Shown in pieces: positions 24,207-36,384 of a stretch of DNA of 64,000 nucleotides (positions are counted from its first letter, which is position 1; every line of letters starts with the position of its first letter). The stretch lies in contig NW_017802491.1 in assembly GCF_001625305.1 (NCBI RefSeq), positions 1,546,088 through 1,610,087 on the forward strand, read 5' to 3'. The notes beneath the pieces are model-generated. The model made no database searches, was not told the DNA's origin, and saw only the letters and a program-made list of their open reading frames with translations. This stretch comes from Branchiostoma belcheri. Taxonomy: Eukaryota > Chordata > Leptocardii > Amphioxiformes > Branchiostomatidae. Position numbers and translations under genes: made by a program.

Positions 24207-27200
24207 CTAGCCCTGCACCAGTCTGGGCTCCACCAGAGCTGAGACTGCCACTGTCACCTACATGAGGAAAGAAAATAACTGGTTAAATCATACACTAGAA
24301 ACACAAACCTCTGCATGTCTTTGGTCCCACATGTTTTGAAGGCAATGTAAAACTAAACGTCATGTCACAGTGACAAGTCTTCCAAACAACAGAAAACATG
24401 TAGCATGTTAGGCAAGATGTCTTTTCTATTGGTGACTGAATGGGAGGATGACTTGCCCACAAGGAATGTTGACCTCGGGGTGCCATTTTTGGCCCCATCT
24501 TGCAGTCTCACCGCTCACTACACCACGAGATGCCCAGTACAAACCACAGGCTTTGCATACATGTCCCACCCAATCTGTCTTCATGGCTGCAGATTTCTGG
24601 ACATGATGCATGAGAAAATGTGTTAGGATTTACACAATTATCCTACCTTGTTGTCTGTTTTGTCCTCCTGTTCTTCCAGGTCCACATCCATCTCAAATCT
24701 GCCGGGTTGGTTTTGCCTCACTGTAAATCACAAAATCAAGCACATTTAAAATACATACAACTGTTGGCACAGAGATGTACCAGTATTTCTTTTTGTTTTC
24801 TGTAAAAGGTACTCCCATTTTTACGTAATTTATGAAAGCATTTTGTTACAAGTACTCAAGGCTTATCATGATGTTAGAAAATTGTTACACTGTGCTGAAC
24901 CTTCTTTATACTGTCTAACTCCATAACCAATAGAGAGTTGGTAACCAAACGGCTACTTCAGTGTGCTACAGGTTGATATAAGATATGAACTCACTGTAGG
25001 CTGTGATGTCATACACCATGTCCAGCTGCAGGTCACCTGACGAGGGGTCATACCCAGTCACTACTGCCTCCTGGGAAAAAATCAACACCAGAGATGGTTT
25101 ATGGGATATTGAACAGACTTCAGAATGTGCTGTTACAGGGTGAGGGTGTGGGCTCTCAAGGCATCAATAATAAAATCCTGTCTACCTAACCTATTTGCAA
25201 TCTGTCTGTACCATCTAGTAGCATTTTCAGGTATGATCACAGAGGAAGTCACACATGTCAAACCATTGATGCACAATAATTATGATATCTACAAGCTTAC
25301 CGGATGTTCATCCCTATCGCTTTTCTGTGCATATAAAATAAAGACCAACTGTGTTTACCTTGTATGATGAAATCTCAGGGCAGTAGTTTGCTGACATCTC
25401 CAGTATCTGCAAACAAAGGAAATAAAAAGTAAAGTGTGAGGAAGTTTTGGATATGACCTGACACCATTAGACACTTCTGGTTTGAACAAATAAAAATCAA
25501 ACTAAGTGTTCCTCAAAGTCAAACCCGAAAGAGTGAAGTACTTAGTATTATTTTCAGGCTGTCTCTTTTTGTATGCATTTGTTTCTGTGATTCCCAACAT
25601 ACACCATGTAGTACTGCTATACATCCTCTGCACGTTTTTTTTTATCTGTGGGAATAGAAAGGTCACAAAGTAATATGGGTGAAGGAGTGAAGTCTGCCAT
25701 CTCTGATTTCCTTGTTTGGGGTGGTGGTCTTTACATTCAGATGTCCTATGCCAGATACCCAATGTGCTTTTGGCTGTATTACTAGTACCAGTGTAGTCCA
25801 GAGACCAGACTGTTTTACTCACCTTGTAGGCAATCCTATCCCCCACTCGAGGTGGTCCATGGAGCGGTGGGAAGGCAGTGTAGTCCTTAGGTACAGGTGG
25901 GGGGGCTGGAGGCAGGGCATCTTCTAATCTGGAAGACTGTCTTCTCCCCTGAAATGTATAAAAACACAACAGTGAAAACAACAGCCTGCAATCAGCAAAC
26001 ACATTTAGCAATGGCGCATTACTGGTACATATACTTATTATAGACAATTTAAAGTGCTCAACTGAATAGAATGCAGAGATTTCTTTCAGACTTTTCTAGT
26101 GACACCTCCACTCTTCTTTAGCGTCACTAGAATGAATTGGTAGAACGAGTCAACACTTACGGTATATGATGGCACATTGTCCCAGAGATTAGAAGTACTT
26201 CTTCTCCCTGTATGTGTAGTATTACTTACATTAATGGTTTGGTCAGGGGCTTGAGTTGTGCTTGTCTGTGGGACATCTATGTGGCTGGCCATGACCCTGT
26301 CTGGTGCATGGGGCTGTATACTAGTATCCTCCCCTTTACTACCTGTCCCACTGGAGTCACTCTCCGAGTCTGAATCAAACACAATGTGACCCTTTGATGG
26401 TGAACCAGTAGCTTTCCCTTTATGGAGATGACTGCTAGAAGCTGGTTGTTGTTTTCCGGTTCCAGTGACAGCCTGGAGTCCATGAGTGATGGGTACATTC
26501 AGACTCAGTACAGACACATGTCTGGTGTCACGTGCCTGTATCATAGGTGAAGCTGCTGGGACTGAGATGTGGGCTTGTGACATAGTCCCACCAATAGAGG
26601 AAACCTTTCCGGCATTGCAAGAGGACATCTTCCCATTCGATATAGGGTTAGAGTGCCTTTGTTCAGGAATACCAACAGCAGCTTGTCTGCTCTGTGTTTG
26701 TTTGTTAACACTGACATTACCATCTGTATCACTTGAACTACAGTCACTGCTGCTTGTGCCAGTATCACTGCTATTATCAGGTTTGTTTTTCCTTTGCTGA
26801 GGCTTACTAACCAGGCCTGGTCTATTGCATGTCTTTGTGTTCACATTCACACTGCTCCTTGGCTTGACTTCTTTACTAGTATCACTTGAAGTTGAACTTG
26901 AGTCGCTACTGCTTGAGTCACTGTCAGTGTCCTCTGAACTGCTGCTAGTATCCTCTGAGCTGCTGCTACTACTCGAGTCCTTAGCCTTTCCTCTAGACTT
27001 TGTTGCAACAGGTTTCACAATCTTGGTACTGTTCTGTTTGCCTCCATTGATAGCAGAACCCTTAGACACTGCAGGTTTAGAAATGTGTTTTTTGTTTCCT
27101 GTTCTGCTTGCTTTAGGAGCTATAGGGGCTACTTTGCTTGGTTTTCCAGGATTCTTACTCTGTATTTCTTTCTTCTTTGTCTGTGCCTTTTGTATGTCTT

Positions 27201-28043
27201 TCGTTTTTTTATCAGCCACCTTGGCAGGAACTGGCACTGCAGATGAACTAGTACTGACTCCACTGTCACTTCCATTGAACTTCTGCTTCTTCCTCTTTCT
27301 GTCTTTGTTCTGTATCCTGAGCTTGGCTGGACCTGGCTCATCTTCATCCTCCTCACTTGTCTGTACTTTCCTCTTCTTCTGTCTCCTCTCACTGGTGGTC
27401 ACCTGGTTACCGGATGTTGGCGGGACAGAGTGGTCACTTGTTGACTCTTCTGTCTGTTCAACACTGTAAAAGCAAACAAAACTGGAGTTAAAATTCAATA
27501 CAAAGGATAGGCGGCTTGATTGCTTGTAAATTTTTGCCCTTCATCCATTCATTAATTCAAATAAAAGTTGTCCTACCTATGAATTCATTCATCACTATCC
27601 CTTGTATGTTTTTCAACACAAGTTTAGTGCGAGAAGTCCATTTCTTGCCTTCAAGAATAATCTTTATAGTCATTCTGTTTGGTCTTCGCCAATAAAAGAA
27701 ACTCAATGCATAACTTTGATAAAAGTTATTAGCATAGAATAGACCTGGCCCCTAAATATGGAACAACAATATATTTGTATCCACATTCTACAACATACCT
27801 GATGATATCTCCGTCCCGAACCACTGCTATTTTCTCGGTGGGCGGCAGGAGGAACCCGTCCAGCCACAGGTGGAGGCGCCTCCGCCTGCTCATGCCGAAG
27901 CGCCGCTTGATGAGGAACTCCAGGTCGGCCACCAGGCGGCAGGAGTCCATGTCGACTAGCAGCCAGGCTCCCGGCCCGGACCCGAACAGGAGCGGAGGCG
28001 GCTGGTCAAACCGCAGCCTTACGCGCGCGAACGTGCTGCTCAT
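24207..28043 (-). CDS. COIL: Coilin, Cajal-body scaffold protein
   Basis: Seven coding exons join in phase: 27799-28043, 26161-27463, 25823-25948, 25359-25406, 24995-25070, 24647-24720 and 24207-24257, encoding 640 residues (human coilin 576). Residues 1-85 match the ubiquitin-like self-association domain: ARVRLRFDQPPP, WLLVDMDSCRLVADLEFLI, LDGFLLPPTE, then VVRDGDIIR. Exon 2 is a long disordered region of lysine-rich nuclear-localisation-type clusters (KKRK, RKRKKQK) and a roughly 40-residue acidic serine tract, typical CK2-type phosphorylation substrate. Exons 3-7 encode the C-terminal Tudor-like domain: FPPLHGPPRVGDRIAYK, an EISSYKEAVVTGYDPSSGDL strand region, and VSALVEPRLV at the end. Coilin nucleates Cajal bodies, where spliceosomal snRNPs mature. 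The gene is divergent from PHF5A. Confidence 0.94.
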
Positions 28044-28570
28044 CTTTGAAGGCGTCTGTATTTCTCAAAATGCTGGTATTTACTTCGACGTGAGGTCTAT
28101 AAAATGCCTCGAAATCTGCGCTTGAGTCGAACTCAGCTTCTCATGCGGGGAAGACGCGATACAAGAATCGCTGCAAGACACGCGACTTCGGAAGCGGAAA
28201 CGCTTATTTTGGGCGGGTTCACTATTTCATAGGGAGGACTGGTATTCAACTAAACCATAAATACATGGACTAGTCTGATTTTATCAAACATTTTAAAACT
28301 CAATAGCAAGCTACTATTATAAAAATAATGTATAGATATTGATAGATGAAGAGTTTGTATAAATTGGTGGAAACAGATATGTTGGTAATAACAGATATGT
28401 TGAAAGATTTCCCATTTTTTAGTGCAATATCCGAGTACTGCATTGTGGGATAGTGTAGGTTTGCACGACGTTTTTGCAGAGTTGCGGGAAAATTTGTCCA
28501 CGTCTTTGCGTGTCGTCTCGACTAAAGCATCGGATTCGTGCGTCTGTGAGCAGATCAGACTAGAGACGGG
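28044..28570. promoter_or_regulatory. Bidirectional promoter between coilin and PHF5A
   Basis: The start codons of coilin (minus) and PHF5A (plus) are 527 bp apart, so both 5' untranslated regions and core promoters lie here. The coilin-proximal part (28.1-28.25 kb) is CpG-richer, and the part near PHF5A has CpG clusters around 28.46-28.53 kb. I see no convincing TATA box for either gene, as expected for housekeeping promoters. The exact start sites cannot be read from sequence. Confidence 0.7.
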
Positions 28571-29897
28571 ATGGCCAAGCATCATCCTGATTTGATTTTT
28601 TGCCGGAAACAGCCAGGAGTAGGTGAGTGTTGGTCGAAGAGTGTACATCGCTTAGTGCCCCCCTCCCACCACGAGTTCACCATGAGTTTTTTTGTTCCCA
28701 TTGTTGTACAGTATTAAATTTTAAAATTTCAAATAAGTTTATTTTTATCCTAACCAGAGAGCAGTAACTTGTAACGTTATTTTAGAAGGCGCACCCACTG
28801 TGTGTTTATCACTCGATGTTTACGTTGTGACTGAGTTTTGACTCGGACCTAGACAAATAAATTACATTGTCTATAGCATCATGAGAATCACATCAGCAAA
28901 GTATGGAAATTTGTAATAATTTACAGCCAGTGGTATGGCAAGCCTTTGGACTGTCCGCAAAAGCCTGGAAAATTGGAAATGATTGACAGTTCAGTAATTG
29001 GTAGATTACAATGTATGTCTAGAAAACACTCTAGAAGAACTTAATTGAAGGCTAAGAAAGTTCTGAACACTAGCAAATACTTTATTTTACTACGTCGTAT
29101 CTGAGCACTACCCAGTCATCCTGAGATTAAAGAAATAAGTGAATGTTATTTAATGTTATTTTATGCACATATCTGTTTCAGCTATTGGCCGTCTGTGTGA
29201 GAAGTGTGATGGGAAGTGTGTGATCTGTGACTCGTATGTCCGACCCTGCACACTGGTGAGGATCTGTGATGAGTGTAACTACGGCTCGTACCAGGGCCGC
29301 TGTGTCATCTGTGGAGGACCGGGGGTGTCAGACGCCTACTATTGTAAGGAGTGCACAATACAGGAGAAGGATGTGAGTGGTCTTTGTTCCCCCCATGATT
29401 AAGTCTTTTAAAAGATGATGAGTAATTTTGCTTCAAATACTGCTATACTTGGGCAAAATACCACTTTAAAAAATTAGAAATTTACTTGCCCAGTGGGGAA
29501 AGTTCAGGGGGATATTCGCTTGCCTGAACAGTCCTTTTACTTGCCCTGGGCAAGTGGACTTGTCCAACCCTTCAAGGAGAAACACTTCAACACAATATTC
29601 AACTGTATATGTCAACCCAATAGTAGAAATGCTTTCACCAGGTTGCGTATCAATTTTCATTTGTTTGTTTGAACCATTCTTTATTCAAATCTTTTTATCT
29701 GATAATCTCCAAAATAATCACAAAATATAAACATGTTTTAAGTTTCACAGGTTGCTATTTGTAACAACAAGTACTATTAAGCTAACTGTTGTTATTTTAC
29801 TTTCCAGAGAGATGGCTGTCCAAAGATTGTGAATCTGGGAAGTGCCAAGACAGATTTGTTCTATGAGCGCAAGAAGTACGGCTTTAAGAAGAGATAA
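28571..29897 (+). CDS. PHF5A: PHD finger-like protein 5A, SF3b subunit of U2 snRNP
   Basis: Three exons, 28571-28622, 29182-29372 and 29808-29897, join in phase to encode 110 residues, the exact length of PHF5A in animals. The start [17 protein letters not shown] is almost unchanged from the human protein. All thirteen cysteines of the knotted three-zinc-finger fold are present (C11, C23, C26, C30, C33, C40, C46, C49, C58, C61, C72, C75, C85), as is Y36, the residue known to contact splice-modulating drugs. The end is [14 protein letters not shown]5A sits in the SF3b complex between SF3B1 and SF3B3 and helps hold the branch-point adenosine. The second intron contains a dispersed-looking stretch around 29.49-29.58 kb with CTTGCC/GGCAAG inverted motifs. 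The gene shares a promoter region with coilin, and a poly(A) signal follows at 30008. Confidence 0.97.
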
Positions 29898-31016
29898 TGG
29901 ACAGCATTGGATTTTTTTTACTTAGTTTAGATGATGTTAGATCTGTACTCCACAAACTCAATACTTTTTGTCATGACCTGCCAAGGATCATAGTCTACTG
30001 GAAGTAAAATAAAGGAACTGTCTATAATGTATTTCATGAAATAATGTGTAAACAAGCTGTACACATGTAGATTATCAACTTAGCACAGAAATAAGCTTGG
30101 TCCCTTTGGACAATGCTGTGAATGCTCTTTTTTTCACATTCCATTGTTGTACCTGTAGGCTAGCTGTCATCAGCATTAAACTTTTTTGGGAATGTAGTAA
30201 GATTTATTTCCATTGATGTTTATATTTAAACCACAGAATACTTTAAGGTGCTAGCTGGTCATTAGAACAGTATGTCTGTTTAGGGCTGTTTTCAATATGT
30301 GTGAATAGTTTCCTCACTCAGCCTTTCTGTGTAAGTTACTGTAAGGGTGTGGTAGAGGGTATGGCGTATTAGATTTAGCACTAGTTTTGTGTACTCAGCA
30401 TTCTGTGATCTCTAAGTTGTTGTAGTGACAAAGACTCTGTCTTCCAACAAATATGGGGATACAGTTGATACACATAATAAGTATTCAGCAGAATGTTGAT
30501 GACTACTGTCTCTTTTTCAATGCAAGTAAACATGATCACAAATGTTCAGTAGGGGCAGCGTGTACAACATGCATTTATTTCTTGACAAAGATTTTTAAGC
30601 CATTTTAGGACTTAAACAATCAGCCAGTGTGTTTCTGTCTGGCCATCCATATGAAGAACACAAACATTGCTTGAAGATTGAAAAGGCCTTAAGAAAATTG
30701 GGCATCTTCTCCTATGCACACAACATATTGACATCAAAGGATCAGTAATATTCACAGGTGTGATGAAAATATTACAACTTTAGATAGAGAAAGGAATAAT
30801 CATATTCAATGTAGAAGTCTCTCATTTCAACTGTCACAGATAGATATACAAGATATTATAAAGGGACTAAAATGTACAAACTGTGCTGACTGGGAGAGCC
30901 ATTACATTGAAGATCATTCTGTGTTATTTTATCTATCAAAGAACAAGCGAAATCAATGTAATATTTTTATAATCTACAAAACAGCCTATAAGTATAACAT
31001 TCATCAGCACAGTTGG
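29898..31016. other. Convergent 3' region between PHF5A and the DD-CARD-Ig gene
   Basis: AT-rich sequence between two tail-to-tail genes, presumably holding both 3' untranslated regions. No further open frame of interest. A minus-strand AATAAA (TTTATT on the plus strand near 30574) could end the DD-CARD-Ig transcript. Confidence 0.5.
30008..30013 (+). terminator. Poly(A) signal AATAAA for PHF5A
   Basis: A canonical AATAAA lies 111 bp past the PHF5A stop codon on the same strand. It would give a short 3' untranslated region; later use of downstream sites is possible. Confidence 0.7.
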
Positions 31017-34000
31017 TCAGCAAAACGCCGTCTGTTGAGGTACGTCTCGTCGGCGGTCTGGATCCACCTGTCCCGCTCGTTGAAGGCGTACCCTGCGGGG
31101 CGAGCCGCTGCGGGACCGGGGAGTCACTCTCAGGGGCACCGGGGAGTTCTCTCGTGGCGTCTGCCTGGCAACCGTCTCGGGGTCGTCTGAGAAGGAAATA
31201 AGACGACAATTTCTTATACTGTAGGTTATGGATGGCGGTTTTACCAGTTTGGAGAGGTGGGTGTGGTGCAAAAATTCTGGTGAAACGTTTCTCTTGAAAA
31301 GGTTTGGTGAAAAATGCATGTCCTTTTGTCAACCTTAACTGAAGTGAAGGGTTTCACTAGGGTTAGTTGAGTTGGATTCTTTACGTAATACGTATGTTAG
31401 TAGAAGACGTATAACCTAGATGTTTATACTATATCAATCTTCTGTCCATTTCTATACAAGTGAACGTAACATGAGCCTGGATCTCATTGTACTAAACTGG
31501 AGATGATACTCTTCTTGAAAACATAACAGTTTTTGCTGTCGCTGGTCAATGGCATGATAATGGTTGGTTTAGAGGCATGTTAACAATCGAACTGTCTGTA
31601 AGACATTATTATCGTCCAGACACCTAGTTATTATTAGCTGAATAGGCCCAACTTATAGTAGTAATTATGGGATCTGTTTACAACATTATCTTATAGCAGG
31701 GGGTAAAGTGATTCCTCGGATAAACGGAGCAGACAAATCGCCCGCTAGCTAAAATCATACACTAGGTTTAGTACCGACCTGAACATTGTAGAACCACAGA
31801 GCCTGTGATGGTCCTCTTGGCGGACACCCTACACCAGTACCTATCAGCGTCTTCAGGCCCTACGTGGTACAGGGTGATCGCCGGGAACTCGCGCTCGTCC
31901 AGCCGGAGCCGATGCTCATATTCCCCGAAGGCCTGCGTGAACTCTCTCGGGGAGTAGGGTGCGTTGGACCGGTAGAAGAACCCGTCGAAGATGATTGTCG
32001 CCGTGGACAGTTTGCGACCTTTGAGCCACGTTATTCTGGGCGGCAGGTGGGGGTTCAGGTAGAATTTGCATTTGAGGGTGACTGCGTGGCCGAGTTTGGA
32101 CACCTGGACGGGCTCACCCTTCCTGGGACGGATTCCGTTTGTGATGATCATTGGGCGGACTGGTGGTTCTGGATTGGAAACAACAAACAGTGGATGGAAT
32201 GAATGGCATGGACTTAATGAACACAAACTCGAGTGAATTTGTACATACTACTACTAAGCCTGGGTGCCACCTCCGTAGTTTCTGCCGGCTCCCTTATGTC
32301 GCTGGCTACGGTAGCCAGCGACAGGGGGAGCCGGCGGAAACTACGGAGGATGGCACCTAGGCTATCTCTAACCATCATTTCTTTTGCTGGAAGCGTCTGG
32401 AGCTTCCTGTCGTGTTGCCTGCCTATGCATACCCAATTAAGTGTGATTAATTCCTTAAGACCAGATGATTAGTATAATAATGCATATTCTGCAACTTTTA
32501 TCACAACAAGACATAAGTGACAAGTTTGTTCACATCTTTTCTACATTGTACATCCCGAGTGAGAACCATCACGTACCCGGCGTGCTCCTGTAGCTGCTGT
32601 CCTCGGTATCGTCTGTCTGCATCTCCGTCATGTCGATCGGCGGGACTCGCGGGACTCTGACTTTTTCCGCTGGAAGGGAGGAAGGAAAGAAAGAAGCATC
32701 AACGGTTGTTCAACAAGGAGTAGTAAATGTCCATAGCTTTCAATAGACATCATCATAGCTTGTCGCCAATCCACTCCAGCCAGTTCCGCGCTGCTTCAAT
32801 AGACAAACACCGTATGTGCCTTGATCTACTAGCACTGCAAGAGGCCTGACCATGGTGGAAGGACCTGCTGAAAGCATGATGTAGTCAGACTAGGTATTTC
32901 ATGTCTACTGAGAATGGCCCTGTTTTAAATTTAGTTAAACGTGACACGTGCCGCGCTGTTACACAGTGTGTTATACAAACAATAGGCTCACTGCTAATCA
33001 CAGTAGTAAACTTGTTCCAAATATACTGAATATTGATGGCAATAAGAATATGAACATTAAAACCTCTACGGATCTTACCCGGTCTCTCCAAGACATCCGC
33101 CAAGTCGGGCTGTCCGGCCCCGTGTCTGACGGCGTCGCAGAAGTCGTGGAAGGCCTGGTCCCCGAGGACCGGCAGCATGTCCAACAACCTGAGCAGCCGG
33201 CCTCGCGACGTCCCCACCCGCCTCAGCTCCGACTGCTGCGCCTTACCCAGCGTGCCCTTCTCCGCCAGGTACTCCACCACGGGATCGACCCGGACCTCCC
33301 GCTCCAGCGTCGGGCGGTTCAGGAAGATGATCTGTCGGTACCCCACCGACATGTTGGCATCTGAGCGTTATGCAAACATAGAAAATGAAGAAAAAAAACT
33401 CGACATGGCAACCTCACTCGGGCCGATTCATGCCCACAAATCATTAACTAAAGACTAGAAGAGCATAATTACTCAGTCTCTTGAGTCCCGATAAGGGTTG
33501 TACTTTGCAAAGTTCTGTATTTGGATTTTATACATGCCATACCTTGTCGAATAAAGTTGAAATGAACTAAAATTGCTTTGTTGCTAAGATTAGTCCATGC
33601 TTGTACGCGGCAACACACACTTGAAACACACGTTATCAAAATACTGTCAGTCTGATCTACGCCGGGTAGCAACAGTATCCATGTCGCAAACAAAGGAAAC
33701 GTGTTGCCGCAGGGAAACTATTCTTCTGTAGTATTCACGCCGGAGGGTGCACTGGCCTTATTGTTGTTGTCAATACTACCATTATCCTTAAAAAAAAACG
33801 AAGATATCTTGCTAAAGCATACTTAAGAAAACTGCTATTGTTAGCTGCACATGTCATAATTGAAGTTATCGCATTGCCACTGTCTGTTGGTGCTAATTTA
33901 CTTCCGACCCTCTCCGGTACGGTACGATAACTCGGTCGACATGTAAAATCAAGGCATCTACAGGCATCACATAAACAGATATAGTTATTGACATATACAT

Positions 34001-34663
34001 AGCATTTCAGAAATTGTTTTCCCCACAACTCGATAACTTTAAGTCCATTTTGCGTGCGAGTTTGCTTTAGCCTATCAGGGATACGATGTATCGAAGAGTT
34101 TTGAGGGATATACATTAACCCGTACTTCTTGTACTTTTTGTTCAAGTATGTGCATTACTGGTTTCTCTTAATGCCTTAAATGTGAAAAGGTGTCCTACCC
34201 ATGATCCGTTGTTGGTCCGAGTTTTTCTCTAGCCTTCCTTGTACTGGTTTCTTTTTTTCTACGCCAGCCAAACGTCGGGTGGCAAATGGATACAGCCCTG
34301 CCAATTTGATACTTTGTTGCAGCCATCAAAAGATCTACTAGAAGATTACCAATAAAGTGCGTCTAAAAACCTACCCTGGTTGGCGTCAGGAGCGAGGTAC
34401 GTCCTCTCGATGTACTCAGACACCGTGGCCTGCCCGCTGTCCTTCAGGGCCTGCACCAGCTCCACCACCGTGGCCTCCTCGCGGGCGCGCCGCCACTGCA
34501 GCAGGGCCTGGTACGGCTGCTGCCGCAGGTCCGAGTAGCAGTTATCGGCGATGTGCCGGACCTGCCGATCGCTCAGCCCCAGCCGCTTGGCTACCGCCTT
34601 CCAGTCCGGCGACTTGAGCTGGCAGGCCACGCTGTACAAGATCTGGTCCACTCCGCCAATCAT
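31017..34663 (-). CDS. Death domain - CARD - Ig domain protein (intracellular adaptor candidate)
   Basis: Five exons join in uniform phase 1: 34375-34663, 33079-33360, 32577-32669, 31779-32168 and 31017-31186, encoding 407 residues. An in-frame TGA lies four codons upstream of the start. Residues about 5-92 are a death domain (DWKAVAKRLGLSDRQVRHIA, QALLQWRRAREEATVVELVQ, then a final helix). Residues about 103-190 form a CARD-like six-helix bundle: VDPVVEYLAEKGTL, RGRLLRLLDMLPVLGDQAFH, FCDAVRHGAGQPDLADVL, closest in feel to the RAIDD/CRADD CARD. A 30-residue acidic linker follows. Residues about 222-350 are one Ig domain with Cys255, Trp269, Asp328 and Cys334 (DADRYWC). No signal peptide or membrane segment is visible, so the Ig domain is predicted cytosolic, as in MALT1. 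The basic Ser/Arg tail has an ambiguous frame. Domain calls are by pattern. Likely a death-fold signalling adaptor; partners unknown. Confidence 0.82.
32257..32363. repeat. ~107-bp foldback element (long hairpin)
   Basis: Two arms of about 50 bp are near-perfect reverse complements: the outer left arm reads AGCCTGGGTGCCACCTCCGT and the right arm mirrors it with a few mismatches. The centre is TGTCGCTGGCTAC and its complement around one base. It lies in the intron between the linker exon and the Ig exon of the DD-CARD-Ig gene and would form a very stable RNA hairpin in the pre-mRNA. Confidence 0.88.
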
Positions 34664-36253
34664 CGCTGCACCTCAACCTGCAACATCAACCAGCAAGAAA
34701 AGACTTGTATAAATAAAATCGCACGACTGGCCACTGTGAAACAACAACTATCGTACTAAGTGCTGAAAGTCATCTTTAAAGTACGATAGAGGCGTTAAAT
34801 CATTAGTAGGTCATTTGAGTCTGATCAGTACCTACCAACCGGCAGTTACTAGTATTTCGCACATACCTTTACATGTGGCGTGGGGCAATTTGTTTCCGAT
34901 GAATTAGAGACAACGTCAGCTAAAAAAAGATTGGTCTTTACAATTCAGCCTCGGTGAAAACTTCTGCGGCAGATTTATGATACAGATTTGAGCCGAGCCA
35001 AAAACGAGTCCGAAAAACGAGCCCTTAAATTTTCAACAATCGTTAAGACCTCGCAGCCAATCGCTGAGACTAAAACATGTTTGTAGACTGAGTGTTTAAC
35101 CAAGACTTAACGCGAATCCAGTCGTTTCCATACAAGCTGATAACATCGCAGCAGAGATAGACCCGCGATTGAGCGAGGCACAAGGGACCAGGAATGCCGG
35201 GGATATTTTGATCCTCCACCCGCCGCATGGATACCATTCACCCGGCTTTATCCCGGCAACATCGCGGCCCTTATCTGATTGGAGCCCGATATTTCCCCGA
35301 TGTTTTTATGTAAAGAAACATCACAAAAGACGGCGGTAACCGAGCTGACAAATGTGACAAACATATCGCCTCACGGGGGTTCTAGAAATGAAAGTCCCGT
35401 TCCGGTAACGTGTACTTTTACGTGCAAAACCGCCCGCACTCCGAGGGAATATTTTGTTTGCTAAACTCACCTGACGGTCATTACAAAGTGACAGCCGCAA
35501 GTTAAATCTCACCCCACACTCCCGGCATGTGAAACAAATCGCCTCCTAATAGTGCTAAGTATATATAGCAAGACAAAAGCTAATCCGTACAATGTGGTAA
35601 GGTTCAAGAAGTCAAGACTGCGTCCCTGGTAACAGTGTAGGGAGGGGCCGTCGCCACACCTGTTGGGCCACAGGAGGAAAACTCAGCGATTTTTATGTAT
35701 GAAATTTACATGTCATTCATGTTGCTTTTTTACTGTCAAAATTTCTATTATCAATATTTCTATATAAGGGTAAAGATATGGATTTTAGCTGACGGGGAGC
35801 GCGTTAGTCGAATACCACGTGAACAAGACTTTACAAAGTTCACAATTTATCACGTTTCATAAGGAATTTGTTCAATGTGACTTATGACTTCGAATGACAC
35901 GTTAGTCTATATCCTAAAGAAGGTTAAACTTGTACAAATGTTTGTGTTGTGCCGCAAACGAAATGGATGCTCGTATGTCAACTGCCAAAGGGTTAAACCA
36001 ACATCACATAAGACGGCTAATGAATTATGCCGTGTATAGTAATATCTGAACTGACGTATGTCTCCTTTTGACGAGCCGCCCAAAATAATCACGGGACAGA
36101 AATAGATATTAGCTTGTGACGATTAAAAGCGTTTAAAAAGGTCTTTTCTCCGGGGAAAGAAAGACAAGCATCCGTGAACAATTGTACAACTGAAGCCATA
36201 AAAGAGACACCTTGGGTTTCACCTCTGTCCTGTGTAGAACGGCTGGTTCTGAC

Positions 36254-36325
36254 AGACCGTGTCGTGTCGGCTGTGTTTACTTTGTAAGCCGGTCGGAGCT
36301 CCGCCGCGTAAACAAGACACGGTCT
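36254..36325. repeat. Imperfect inverted repeat
   Basis: AGACCGTGTC and GTGTTTAC on the left pair with GTAAACA and GACACGGTCT on the right, the left arm carrying about nine extra bases. A stem-loop of about 72 bp is possible. Confidence 0.6.
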
Positions 36326-36384
36326 CTATACTCTCTGTGGCCGGCTTTGTTCCACAGCGAACTAAATCTCATTAGGAAACTTAC

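Noticed and set aside
24408-24420. AGGCAAGATGT, resembling the start of miR-31
   Set aside because: Only the first 11 bases match and no hairpin partner is visible; chance match.
26825-27469. 214-codon plus-strand frame rich in Leu and Ser
   Set aside because: It is the antisense of the low-complexity second exon of coilin; Ser/Lys-rich codons read backwards give an open hydrophobic frame.
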